From the NCBI GenBank assembly GCA_022605405.1, contig JABYQQ010000003.1, positions 1,736,001 through 1,800,000 on the forward strand: a stretch of 64,000 nt of DNA, read 5' to 3'. A model generated the notes under the pieces. The model was given only the letters and a program-made list of their open reading frames with translations, had not been told where the DNA came from and did not search any database. This document shows positions 49,771 to 59,179 of the stretch, piece after piece. The DNA comes from Earliella scabrosa. Lineage: Eukaryota > Basidiomycota > Agaricomycetes > Polyporales > Polyporaceae. Position numbers and translations under genes: made by a program. Each line of letters starts with the position of its first letter. Position 1 is the first letter of the stretch.

Positions 49771-50565
49771 CAGTTGCATTCTATTGCTACAGCTCCACAT
49801 TATCCTCAATATGTACCATCTTATCTTCTAGCTCCAATTGGACAAGGTATCCTCATGTCTCTCATCATGGTGTATAACTATTGACCAATCATTTCACAGA
49901 TCATCCACACCAGATCTGGAATAATGAACATGATGGTATTTATCAGTCTCATGATAGCCAAACGAGTAGGTGGTGTTTGACATGACGTCTCTGTTCTATC
50001 AATTGATTTCAGTTGCTCATCATGGACATGCAGTTTCTTACTGGTTGGCACCAATTGAGCAAGGTATCTTCATGCATCCTGTGAATGTGGACAGCTACTT
50101 ACATTGTAATCAACAGACTACTCTACTTGGCATTCAAACACTACGGTCGTTATTCGCGACGAGGTCACATCTGTGTCCACTCTCCAGCAATACGATAATC
50201 TGGGTGAGTAAAGTTGAACATCACAGATGTTCTATGCGCAACCATTAGCCCCCGCTCTGTGCTGAAAATGGACGCTCCTTCTTGCCAGGTTGTACGACTG
50301 AAGGTATACGATTCATGTTTTACAACTCCAGGCTGCTGCTGACAATAAATCATCCGGCGGATCCATTCCACCCCCGACGTCATATGTACTGACTCACTAT
50401 CATCAGGACTGGCTTGAGTGTCACCGGTACCACCGTGCAGTGGGCCGTGGTGTCAATGTTGTGTACTATCCCAAGTGTGAAGACCATGCATGGTGGCATC
50501 AAGATAATGGGTATGCCTCTGGCAAGGACAGTGGTGACGAAGTCTCTAAGCTAGTAGAGCACTGA
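48404..50565 (+). CDS. Micro-exon gene, copy 1 (unknown, probably disordered regulatory protein)
   Basis: Start ATG 48404 (MDLALICDMTATYNSNGQSG). Exons of roughly 40-110 nt alternate with ~35-60 nt introns, nearly all in phase 1, so most exons are symmetric and could be lost or duplicated without a frameshift. Readable exon products in order include PPCDATMLDSVGSEISGEYG, EREVSVASPTSLYG, PILAGDQTLVAEDSGDST, SPAVVYHPQIYSWNGRLYT, GLHTQQPDDDTIGGRV and SAYMSSYMPPLVGH. Downstream of the shared part are two similar exons ending SYLLAPIGQ and SYWLAPIEQ. The 3' end is uncertain; a coding-like stretch ends VSKLVEH-stop at 50563-50565. The product is rich in His, Tyr, Pro, Gln and Asp, without a recognised domain. 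Confidence 0.55.
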
Positions 50566-50875
50566 GCATCTTGACATGTAACTCAAGCCTCTCTTTACAT
50601 TCATCAATGCCACAGGTTGATTGTGGAGCGCATTCAGCAAATATCCGATCTAGCAGACAACGACTAAGACATCTCACTGGATCCAGACATAATGTGTTCT
50701 AACTTCTTACTGGAATGTGGTGTCCAATTGCTCAGGCTTTAGCTCTTATCATGATACAAGGTGATGTACTCACGAGTTCAGAGGCCATGTCATCAGTCTG
50801 GTTCTCTTTGATAGACTTTGTGTGTCCAACTAACCAAATAACCCAAAGCGGAAAACACATGCGCAAGCGAGTCAT

Positions 50876-52345
50876 GTGATCTGATTACTCATGGATGTGG
50901 GCGTTTCGTCGTCTGCATTTGAACGTTGATCTTGACCACAACCATCACATCAACCCGTCTCAACTTTATCAGACATCTATGGATCTTGCTCTAATTTGCG
51001 ACATGACTGCGACATACAACTCAAATGGCCAGTCTGGACCTGATAAAGTGAGTGGTTTGTGCGCAACTCTCCAACAATCATTCCCACAAGTCTGTAGCCC
51101 CCATGCGATGCAACGATGCTCGACTCTGTGGGTAGCGAGATCTCTGGAGAGTATGGCAAGACAGGTACGTGATCTGCTACTCTCCACGCAGTCTGCTGTG
51201 TTCAGTGCATACATTGCAGATGAACGCGAGGTGTCAGTTGCGTCTCCGACATCTCTCTATGGTACGTTCATTACCGTTGCATGCTTGCTATGGCCATTCA
51301 TGGCAGGACCAATCCTTGCAGGAGATCAGACATTGGTCGCTGGAGACTCCGGAGACTCCACACAGAGAGATCATTACGACACCACGTATGCAACATGTGA
51401 GTCGCTTACGCATCTCTCTTGCACAATGTTCATGTCTGCATAGCGAGCCCAGCTGTGGTCTATCACCCTCAGATATACAGCTGGAACGGAAGACTCTACA
51501 CCATTCCTGCCCTGCACGACCAAAGTGGTGAGTGATGTTGACGATACTCTGGGCGCTTCACTCAGTCGCATTCCATAGGACCCACTCTTCCTCACCACTT
51601 CTACAATGGACACTCGAACACCCTCCCAGACATTCAGCACAGTGCGTACTGTGTCTCCAGTTGATCTGCCAAGCACTAAAAAATTTTCCAGTAGGTTTGC
51701 ACACGCAACAGCCAGACGACAACACTATAGGCGGTCGTGTCCGTGCAGACAGTGCTACACCACCAATGAGAGGGTTACAGCCTGATGGTGATCCAAGTGG
51801 TGAGTAACATTCAACATTGACGCATTGCTGTGCTCAGTCGCAACCAGTGGCTATGGGCCAACGCAACTCAGCCTACATGCCTTCGTACATGCTACCTCTG
51901 GTTGGACATGGTACGCTTCTTCTCTGTTCGTACTGGTACAATCCCTTACGCTCTCATCAACAGAGCACCATGCTCAGCAATTCGGCCATGCAACCGAGAA
52001 CGATGTCCATCAACACGTCACAGAGGCGCCCATGGCTGGACTTTTGCCGGACAACGATCAGACGGGTAAGTAGTCTTTCGTATTATTACTTCACTATGCT
52101 TAGTCGGAAATACAAACTACAGCTGCATACCATTGCGGACAACCACCGCTGTATCACGCGGGTTCCACATTGCAACGTACGCACCACGTCTCTATCATAG
52201 ACGAATAACCGCTCACTCTGCAGTCCACAGACCACGCGTCAGGTGGCTATGCCCAGTATGGTGTTACTGAACAGTCTATGTCTGCGCTGCAGCCCCATGC
52301 ATATCCAACCAGTGAGTCATCCCTGACATGATCGCTCTCCATGCT
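50876..52345 (+). repeat. Tandem segmental duplication, copy 2
   Basis: Counterpart of 48,301-49,770 (offset 2,575). Differences include an altered 5' ATG context (GGATGTGGGCGTTTCG), GCTGAAG to GCTGGAG, and several changes around 51,850-51,970. The 1.1 kb between the copies is unique and contains the 3' exons of copy 1. Confidence 0.95.
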
Positions 52346-53760
52346 TACTTGGCTTTAGTCAGTTTATCGCCCCACCCCAAGCACGGATTCTCTCTCTTTC
52401 CAACTCCTGGTTGGAGAGGTCAGTTCCATCCCTTCTATGAAACCAGGCTACTGCTCACAAATCAATGTATTGGCAGATCGTCATTCCCAGCAGTCAGTTT
52501 CTGAAACAGCCCTAAATGTCGATCGGGACCTTCCAGTTTATGCGTCTCTACGGACACTGCGTGGTGATCTGGCTGGTGGGTATTCTTCCACATTGCTGCC
52601 TTCACCAGACTCAGTAATTCAAATTCGTTTCAGGAGCGTCCAGAAATCCATATCGTCTTCGAAAGGCCGACTTCTCTTCCGTTGCCCACTGCGGTAGGTT
52701 GTCTGCTGATTTATAACACCCATCTACTTAACTGTAACATGTCAGATCTCCAACCCTGCCAGAATGACTACGAAACAGTTCAGGATCATGTTTCTAGCAC
52801 CTCGATGCCGGCGCTTCAGATGCTCGGTGCGTACATGAATAATAGCAGAAATACCACTGTAGTAACATGCTATGTCCCCTACAGCACATGTCAGCTCAAT
52901 GATGGCGCCATCTGCATTCGCCATTATGGAGGGTGTAGTTCCACTGATCGCCACTGATCCCACTGTGTATACGTCACTCTCAAGACATGAACGTGAGCGT
53001 ATACGTCAACTCAGTCCTCCGGATGAAGATGTCTATACCCGCTTTGGTCTCTCCATGGATGAAGGTATCGGATTGAATGCGGTCCCATCACGATACCAAC
53101 TTTTCTCCGCAAAAATGGCCTACGTACACACCATGCATCTTGCGATTGTCGGCAGTCCTCTCCGGGCTCTGTCTGGTACTGACATTGTAGCCACGATAGT
53201 AGCACGCTTTCCGAATCTCGCTCATCCTGATGGAAGCCCTCTAGCTAATGTGACGGTACGTATCAATGACATCATCTGCTGTGCTCAATACGACTGACGG
53301 TCATCAGAGATCGATTGAGCGATTGTTGACACGTGGAGCTGTCTTTGGGCATCTTGCGTGTTCACCAACCGTCCCAATTATGGCGCGCATCTGGTTCAAT
53401 GATCGCTTTCATTGGCAAACTCAGGAAGTGCCATTCGGTCCGCTGCGGGATCTCAGACGTTACCGGAGGCTTGTCGAGCAGGGGCTAGCCAGAGAACCAT
53501 ACGAGAAACGAAAACTGAAAAGAGCGATGAAGGAGTTCGAGGTGCGTCAAGCAAGTTGAATGACAGGAACTGTTACTTAACAGCATGCTACCAGAATGGA
53601 CACACCACATTGCCGTCTCAGGTTGGGCATGCACAGTTCTCCTCTACAGACTGAGCAACTATCATCTGCTGCCAGCATTCTCAGCAGTAAGAACGCAATG
53701 TTGTTATCAGACTTGTACAGATCTAAATGTATTGTTGTTTATTCAGGGCGATCATCTTGA
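50979..53760 (+). CDS. Micro-exon gene, copy 2, with a C-terminal forkhead-like domain
   Basis: Start ATG 50979, stop TGA 53758-53760. The first ~11 exons match copy 1. Further phase-1 exons follow (SLSPHPKHGFSLFPTPGWR, RHSQQSVSETALNVDRDLP, SRNPYRLRKADFSSVAHC, LQPCQNDYETVQDHVSST). A large exon then runs from ~52,886 to 53,255, continued at 53,308. Across that junction the protein reads MHLAIVGSPLRALSGTDIVA, TIVARFPNLAH, then RSIERLLTRGAVFGHL. This follows the forkhead winged-helix pattern (AIxxSPxxxLxxxxIxxxIxxxFP ... SIxxxLSxxxxF), although the conserved Trp is missing. A basic segment (YEKRKLKRAMKEFE) and a Ser-rich tail (SSAASILSRRSS) end the protein. I infer a DNA-binding regulator; a structure prediction would test this. 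Confidence 0.6.
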
Positions 53761-53951
53761 AATGCGATGGCATCAGCAAGCAAGCGTGAAGACCTTTCAT
53801 GTGATTCGTAATTATGTGCTGTACAATACTATCCTGTGATGGAACCACCATGACCAATCAGAAACTAGCGGACTTTGTGTCTGCAGCAAAACAATAGTGC
53901 ATCCGGTATATATACCCTAACGCAATGAGTTGACATCTACAGGCAATCACG

Positions 53952-54716
53952 ATGGCCTCTCTTTCTCAATTCTCCCTGCCTCATCCCCATGAGCAGTTCA
54001 CCAGCAATCCGCACTCTCTCGCAGCAGCACCACCACAGCTATCCGAACTCTACGTCTCTTATGAGACCTCTGCTGATGTCCGAGCCAATCTTTATGACTC
54101 CTCCATCCTCATTCCCATATTCCGCCTGCTTGCACCCCCCATCATCCCTATCAAAACTGGACAACATGTCGCTCTTCTCGCAGCGTACTCCTCTGCTACC
54201 CCAACCAGTGCTACACGCTTTGGCATGTGGGAGTCTGTCGACTTGCACATTGCCGGACTGGTGCGCTTCATCTCACGTCCGTGCGACGGATGGATTCGGA
54301 TTGCAGTCGGAAATGACTGTCCGGGCAGCGGATTATCTGCAGTTGCGGTGATGGTCCCACATGTTCCTCTCGCCGTCGATTCTCCATCCCTCTTCGGGCC
54401 GGAGGGTGTTCCCATCCCGTACATCGACGATCACGAGAACCCTCTTTGCGACCGGGTGTGGTTCCGCCCACCTGTAGTTGGAAAGAGCTGCGGCGGAGCG
54501 CGCTGCGCAGTCCAGACATCGTGGATGCAGTGGCTGCAGCGGTTCACTTCCACTCTCTCGCTCCTTCCCCCCACTATTGCCGATGAACAGGAGAGTAGTG
54601 GAGATGAAAGCGACGGCGACCTTGGTTCATGGTACGAAGAAGAGGTGGGAATGGATTTGGAAGCTGATGCGGAAGAATCCGAAGTATTGTCTGATGATGA
54701 CCGTCTTCTGATGTAG
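53952..54716 (+). CDS. Acidic-tailed protein of the SELYV pair, member 1
   Basis: Single exon, ATG 53952 (MASLSQFSLPHPHEQFTSNP), stop near 54716, 254 residues. The core starts PPQLSELYVSYETSADVR and includes IPIFRLLAPPIIPIKTGQ, a beta-rich stretch (VDLHIAGLVRFISRPCDGWI), and ends with a long acidic tail (DEQESSGDESDGDLGSWYEE ... SDDDRLLM). The gene at 55459-56283 is a diverged paralogue sharing PPQLSELYV, the P-I-x-x-L-x-APPI-x-PI segment, the D-G-W-I segment and an acidic end. Higher GC and no introns set it apart from its micro-exon neighbours. It ends about 740 bases before its paralogue. Acidic tails occur in transcription activators and histone-binding proteins, but there is no direct evidence of function. 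Confidence 0.65.
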   Translation: MASLSQFSLPHPHEQFTSNPHSLAAAPPQLSELYVSYETSADVRANLYDSSILIPIFRLLAPPIIPIKTGQHVALLAAYSSATPTSATRFGMWESVDLHIAGLVRFISRPCDGWIRIAVGNDCPGSGLSAVAVMVPHVPLAVDSPSLFGPEGVPIPYIDDHENPLCDRVWFRPPVVGKSCGGARCAVQTSWMQWLQRFTSTLSLLPPTIADEQESSGDESDGDLGSWYEEEVGMDLEADAEESEVLSDDDRLLM

Positions 54717-55458
54717 CTTGCATGTAGTTGTCAGCTTGACCTGATTAGTTTCCATGCTGCACATGTCCTTATGTTGTGCTATAAATGGTTCAGGCTATGA
54801 ACGGCTTGTGATATTTGTTATCATACTGTTCAACAAAAGATGAACTGCATTCGTCCATGCGTGACACAGAGTGTTCGTGTTCTGAAGACAACTCTGAATT
54901 ACATGAGCAGAAGAAGCGCTGAGGCTACGACTATATGTAAGCAGTCAGATGATGTCTGCTTAATATGTCAGCTGCAGCTGGAGTGAGAATGTGTGGATGC
55001 AATACCCCAAGTTCGGTGCATTAGCACCATTTAGCTCTGTCGAAGTGTTGTGCATACTTTTCCACAGTGGGAACAAGAGAAGCACTGCTGACTCGCTGTT
55101 CAATATCAGATGAGCCTCATGTTCCGGATCTACCATCAAATCACATGAATGTTAGTGGGTCTGCATCTGACCAGTGATCTACAGCCAGTCGAGCAACGAT
55201 CAATGTCTGTTTCAGCACCATGCTCAGTAGCTATTGCGAGCACAAAACACATCACCAACATGTTCGCTAGCTGCTTGTCAAAAATGAAGGCATATATAAA
55301 TGTCTGACGTTACAAGCAGGATTCGAACTACCGCGATGATGGTAAAAGCACACCTACTTTTCCCACTACACCATGCAGCTTTATGAAAGTAAAGTAGTCA
55401 CAGATATATGGATGATGCTTTCTAGTGTGGGCTAGTCAAGGCCTCACACACCGCACGT
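54717..55458. other. Intergenic region between the SELYV paralogues
   Basis: No gene supported; contains the tRNA-like element at 55312-55392. Confidence 0.4.
55312..55392 (-). repeat. tRNA-like (SINE-like) element A
   Basis: On the minus strand an A-box-like TGGTGTAGTGG is followed about 40 nt later by a B-box-like GTTCGAATCC, then GCTTGT. The pattern matches a degenerate tRNA, but acceptor and anticodon stems do not pair well, so it is not a functional tRNA. It is homologous to element B at 56498-56570. Confidence 0.5.
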
Positions 55459-56283
55459 GTGATGTTATATTTAGAAAATGCAGACGCATCACACGTTGTC
55501 TCGATCTCGTTCTCTCCACCAGTCCATCATCATTCAAGTATGCAGTCCCCTAAGCCCCCACAGCTATCTGAGCTCTATGTCATGCTTGACAACACCGTTA
55601 CAATTCATGATGATACTGGCAACACCAACTCTTCTGTTCCCATCTACAAACTTGTTGCTCCTCCCATCGAACCAATCACCATGTGGGGACGTGCGTCTCT
55701 CCTCATCGTCCACCATATCCCCACCACAGTCGCCGCAGCTCACCTTCCACTGTACCCATCCTACAATGCTCACATCAGTGGTTACGTCTACACCATGGCT
55801 GGGCCGTCTCTCGATGGATGGATCAGTGTCGGCATCATCAATGAGTGTCGTCAGAGCCCCGTCACCTCCGCTACCATCAAAGTCCCACACTTGTCATCCA
55901 TCATCGTCTTTCCCTCCCCTCCTTCTCTCAATGTCACCAGCCACTCTACCCCCATGCTACACCAGCTTCTTGATCGTATCATGATTCAACCTCCACTTCC
56001 AAGCGCCTTTAACAACCGGTGCATGGGGCGACTGTGCACGGCCGATGAAACATCCGAGAAGACAGGTGGATCTATCCAGTCCACACACTCCCCGCAGACC
56101 ATGCTTCTCAGCACCGCTTCCGTGATGCCTCCAATCCTGGAAAGTGCCGATGAAGAACGCACTATGGCTGATGACCATGATGCATTTGATGGACAAGGCG
56201 CTTGCGGAGCTGCTGGGGAGGCGGGTGACGATGGAGAATCGGAGGTTTGCATCTTCGTTGGAAGTGAGATGGGCCCAGACTGA
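55459..56283 (+). CDS. Acidic-tailed protein of the SELYV pair, member 2
   Basis: Open from ATG 55459; the ATG at 55540 (MQSPKPPQLSELYVMLDN) better matches the start of its paralogue, and I prefer it. Stop near 56283. Core: VPIYKLVAPPIEPITMWGRA, YNAHISGYVYTMAGPSLDGW, then a low-complexity region and an acidic, Gly-rich end (GAAGEAGDDGESEVCIFVGS). No introns. It is flanked on both sides by tRNA-like elements in the same orientation, so it may have been duplicated or moved with them. Function unknown; see member 1. Confidence 0.6.
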   Translation: MMLYLENADASHVVSISFSPPVHHHSSMQSPKPPQLSELYVMLDNTVTIHDDTGNTNSSVPIYKLVAPPIEPITMWGRASLLIVHHIPTTVAAAHLPLYPSYNAHISGYVYTMAGPSLDGWISVGIINECRQSPVTSATIKVPHLSSIIVFPSPPSLNVTSHSTPMLHQLLDRIMIQPPLPSAFNNRCMGRLCTADETSEKTGGSIQSTHSPQTMLLSTASVMPPILESADEERTMADDHDAFDGQGACGAAGEAGDDGESEVCIFVGSEMGPD

Positions 56284-57009
56284 AAACGTACAAACAGCGG
56301 CGTTACGGCACAACAGTTCTGAAAACGACCACTTGTCTCAAGTATGATACTGATTCAGATGTACTGTAGCTTGGAAGAACGGTATCATTGTAGCATGGCA
56401 TTTGTAGCGCTTCACAGTCGCAGTCGACTTCGGTCCTCATAACATTCTGATTATGTCGTTCTGTATTTTGGTGAAAGGCAGCATGCAAAAATGACACAAG
56501 CCAGAGTCGAACCAGCACGATCTATAGCTCACGTTACATACCTACTACCACTACACCACAAGTAAGTCACATACACCGGGCTCGCTTCCTCTCTAGCCTC
56601 TGTACGTACTCGTTTCCAACTTCGTAGTCCAGGTGTGCCCGGAGGGCCTTTGCTATAGCAAGAAAGCAACAAGAGTCTGGCGGGCACTCCGAGCAGTAGC
56701 AAAAATGAAAAACGCGAGTCGCGCCCTTCAGTAAGTCACGTGACCTACCTGCTTGCGGTGCCGCCCATGGAGTTGCGCGTATGGCCAACGTATGGCAGCA
56801 TTGGCACGGAGGCAATGTCAACGGCGGTGGTCGAACAGACGAAAGCGACGTGGATATGGCAATGCGGATCATGTACATGGAGGCATGGCGACATTAGATA
56901 GTATGAGAGTAGCTCTAGTCTAACGGCGGTCCTCTACGATCCGTCTAGTCTATGAGCCAAAGTCTTCCGGATACCAATAATGATATGGGGCGAAGGAACG
57001 ATGGTGCGT
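56284..57009. other. Intergenic region upstream of the conserved block
   Basis: Contains tRNA-like element B. From about 56,570 GC content rises to that of the housekeeping region, marking the right edge of the accessory island. A minus frame 56567-56878 is open but shows nothing recognisable. Confidence 0.4.
56498..56570 (-). repeat. tRNA-like (SINE-like) element B
   Basis: Minus strand: TGGTGTAGTGGTAG (A box), then GGTTCGACTC (B box) and GGCTTGT. The T-stem can pair only with G-U wobbles and the acceptor stem does not pair. It shares TGGTGTAGTGG, AGTAGGT, GTTCGA and GCTTGT in order with element A. A polymerase III-derived short repeat is the simplest reading; a diverged tRNA gene is the alternative. 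Confidence 0.5.
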
Positions 57010-58535
57010 CTAGAGGACATACTCGGCTGGAAAGGCTGTTCTCCATGCCTTCTTCAATTGCTGTCGATGAAGAGGATTATAAGAACGTGTCGAGGCGTCA
57101 GCACGGCAAGAGCGTACCTCGAAAAAGACGAACATCAGCACGGTATTGGGTCCTAGTCGAATAAATGCTGGTGTCCAACCCTTGAAGAGGAATCGCGGTC
57201 CTTCTTCTCGTAGAGCTGTGGTGAGAACCTCTACCGGATGGGTCTTACCGTGCTGCAGGAATAGAGGTGAGTTATGTGATAGTCTGGTTGTAGCGTGCTC
57301 ACGTACTGCCGCCATCAACCTGGATCTCAGGACATCTGCGGGCGCCGTTACCGCTAGCAAACGAGTAAGTCACGTAGTTCCATGGCATAGAGAAAAAGCT
57401 CACTTGTTGCGAAGGCGCCAGCAGCAATACTACACATGGAGTGCAGCAGTAACCCATCTTGCATTTGATGTTCGGTGAAGGGTATCCTGTTCCTCAGTAG
57501 CATTTGTTTGAAAAGATCGTATCTGAGAAGAGATGGTCAAGATCGTCTAGTCCATACCAGGCCTTGGAAAATGTACTCACGATCCAACCTGTGAACCCTA
57601 GGAAACCACGGTGAGAGCCATGACGACAACAGTCCGCGGCGTTGTCAGACTCACGTTCATAAGAATAGCTCTTGCCTGAAAATGAGGGTGACTTAGTAAG
57701 GATTTTCGAGAGACGATGATTATACGTACCAGATTGGTGCCCATGCCTCGAGATAGACCCTGCACGCCTTCCTCCCGGACCAGAGTCACAAGCCCGTCGA
57801 TGGCGTTGCGATAGTTGTATCTCTGCTCAGGCGGTCGCACGAAGTCGCTGGTCATCCTGACGAGGAGGATGTCTACGACAGGATGAGTTCCAGGGATCAT
57901 CAAGCAGTCGAGTGGCCTACCTGCAGGGTTGCCGGCCATGCCTCCAAGGCCTCCTGCAACCATCGCGGCAAGGAACAAGTGGCTGGCGGGCGCGGGGCCG
58001 TCCTTCGAAAGCTCGGCCTTCATCTTCTCATAGGCACCTAGGCGAACGAGAGAGTAGGTCATCTGCCGCATGATGGAGGCAGAGAGTCCAGTGTACAGGC
58101 TTCTGAAGCCAGTTTCGGTGATAGTTGTCCGCAGGATAGAGAGTGTCGACGGGTGTACGGGGCCGCCCGAAGCTGAATGAATGGTCTGCATCCGACTACC
58201 AGAAGAGATGAGAACTCGGAAAGGAATACCTCTCGCGGAGGGCTACCGCTCACACTTTGGTCAAGTCTAAGGGATGTGTGCAGCATGCGGCCACTGCATA
58301 CGTGGCGTTTTCGGTGTCAGATGGGAAAGAGACTGTGCACAGAGATCGAAGTGCACTCACTCGTCGCGCCAACACCTATGTGCATACCACACTCTGTATC
58401 AGACACATCCTGTGGGACACGATGGGGCGGAGGATCTCACCTCCAAGCCTGACCAACGGGGAGTATGGTGAGCGAGAGGGGTATCGTCGGCTTTACGGCG
58501 ATAACTCACCAGAAGGGATAGCTCTGTTGAGGCAT
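57010..58535 (-). CDS. DIC1: Mitochondrial dicarboxylate carrier
   Basis: Minus strand, ATG 58535 (MPQQSYPFWLGG), stop TAG at 57010-57012, eleven or so small exons. It belongs to the SLC25 family of the inner mitochondrial membrane and exchanges dicarboxylates for phosphate or other acids. The three repeat signatures are present: CTHPLDLTKVRMQT, GNPADILLVRMTSDF (PAD formed across an intron) and TAPADVLRSRLM. Also typical are RYNYRNAIDGLVTLVREEG and LREEGPRFLFKGWTPAFIRL. The last intron splits VFFE/QLKKAWRTAFPA. Every junction I checked keeps phase, including LTKV|RMQ, so the gene looks intact. Its start region is 645 bases from SUB2, divergently arranged. Confidence 0.9.
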
Positions 58536-59179
58536 TGTGGCTTTAGCCTTGACGGTAGTGGTGGGTTGGGCGAGCGATGCGTCGGGGTTCTTGAAGACCT
58601 GCATGACGCTCAGACCGCGGCTGCCCTGTTGGGCGTGCGTTTCATGAAAGAGGGTTATATGGCGGCGAGGGAGGCGTCGAGGGGATCAGCGTCGTCTGTT
58701 GAGCATGATTCCGAGTCCGACGTCCGAAATATGGGCCCGGCATACATTACAAATTCGGACTCGGCAAGGCATTATGCCTGGATGAGAGGCCCATCTGGAT
58801 CGTCTTCTGTGGCCACGGGTCTCCGTTGGGATTGCAGAGGATCACAACGCCGACGATGCAGCAGAAACGCAGAGCACAGTGCTCATGGATTGGGTGCAAG
58901 TCCCTGCTCCGTTAGAACGCGTCCATATGACCTCCATACAGTCCATAGCCCGAGACTGTATGGAGTCCGGCGCTCGTGGGCGGTTCCAACGAGTGTCCGG
59001 GGTCCGCGGCTCAGACAAGGTTCGTGTTGGGGGCCTACTTTGCCGCCACGCGTCGAGCCTCAGGCGCGTCGTCCTTTTTCTCTCTCTCCCACCGCCACCT
59101 CCACTCATCCTTCTCGCTGTCCCCTTTCTCTGTCCTAGCTTTACGTGTATCTTGTCTCTGTTTCCCGCCGGCATCAACA
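58536..59179. other. Divergent promoter region between DIC1 and SUB2
   Basis: A plus-strand frame runs through here but overlaps DIC1 exons antisense and shows no family. The last 130 bases before the SUB2 ATG are rich in CT tracts, as common in strong fungal promoters. Confidence 0.5.

Noticed and set aside
53952..56283. CRISPR array or prokaryotic operon structure
   Set aside because: No regular spaced repeats; spliced genes and eukaryotic families throughout the window.
58190..58270. A broken splice junction in DIC1 around the first PxDxxK motif
   Set aside because: On re-reading, the donor is AAAGT|GTGAGC, which gives K-V-R in frame; the gene is intact.
58257..59138. A 293-codon plus-strand frame upstream of SUB2
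   Set aside because: It overlaps DIC1 coding exons antisense and has no family resemblance; DIC1 is well supported there.
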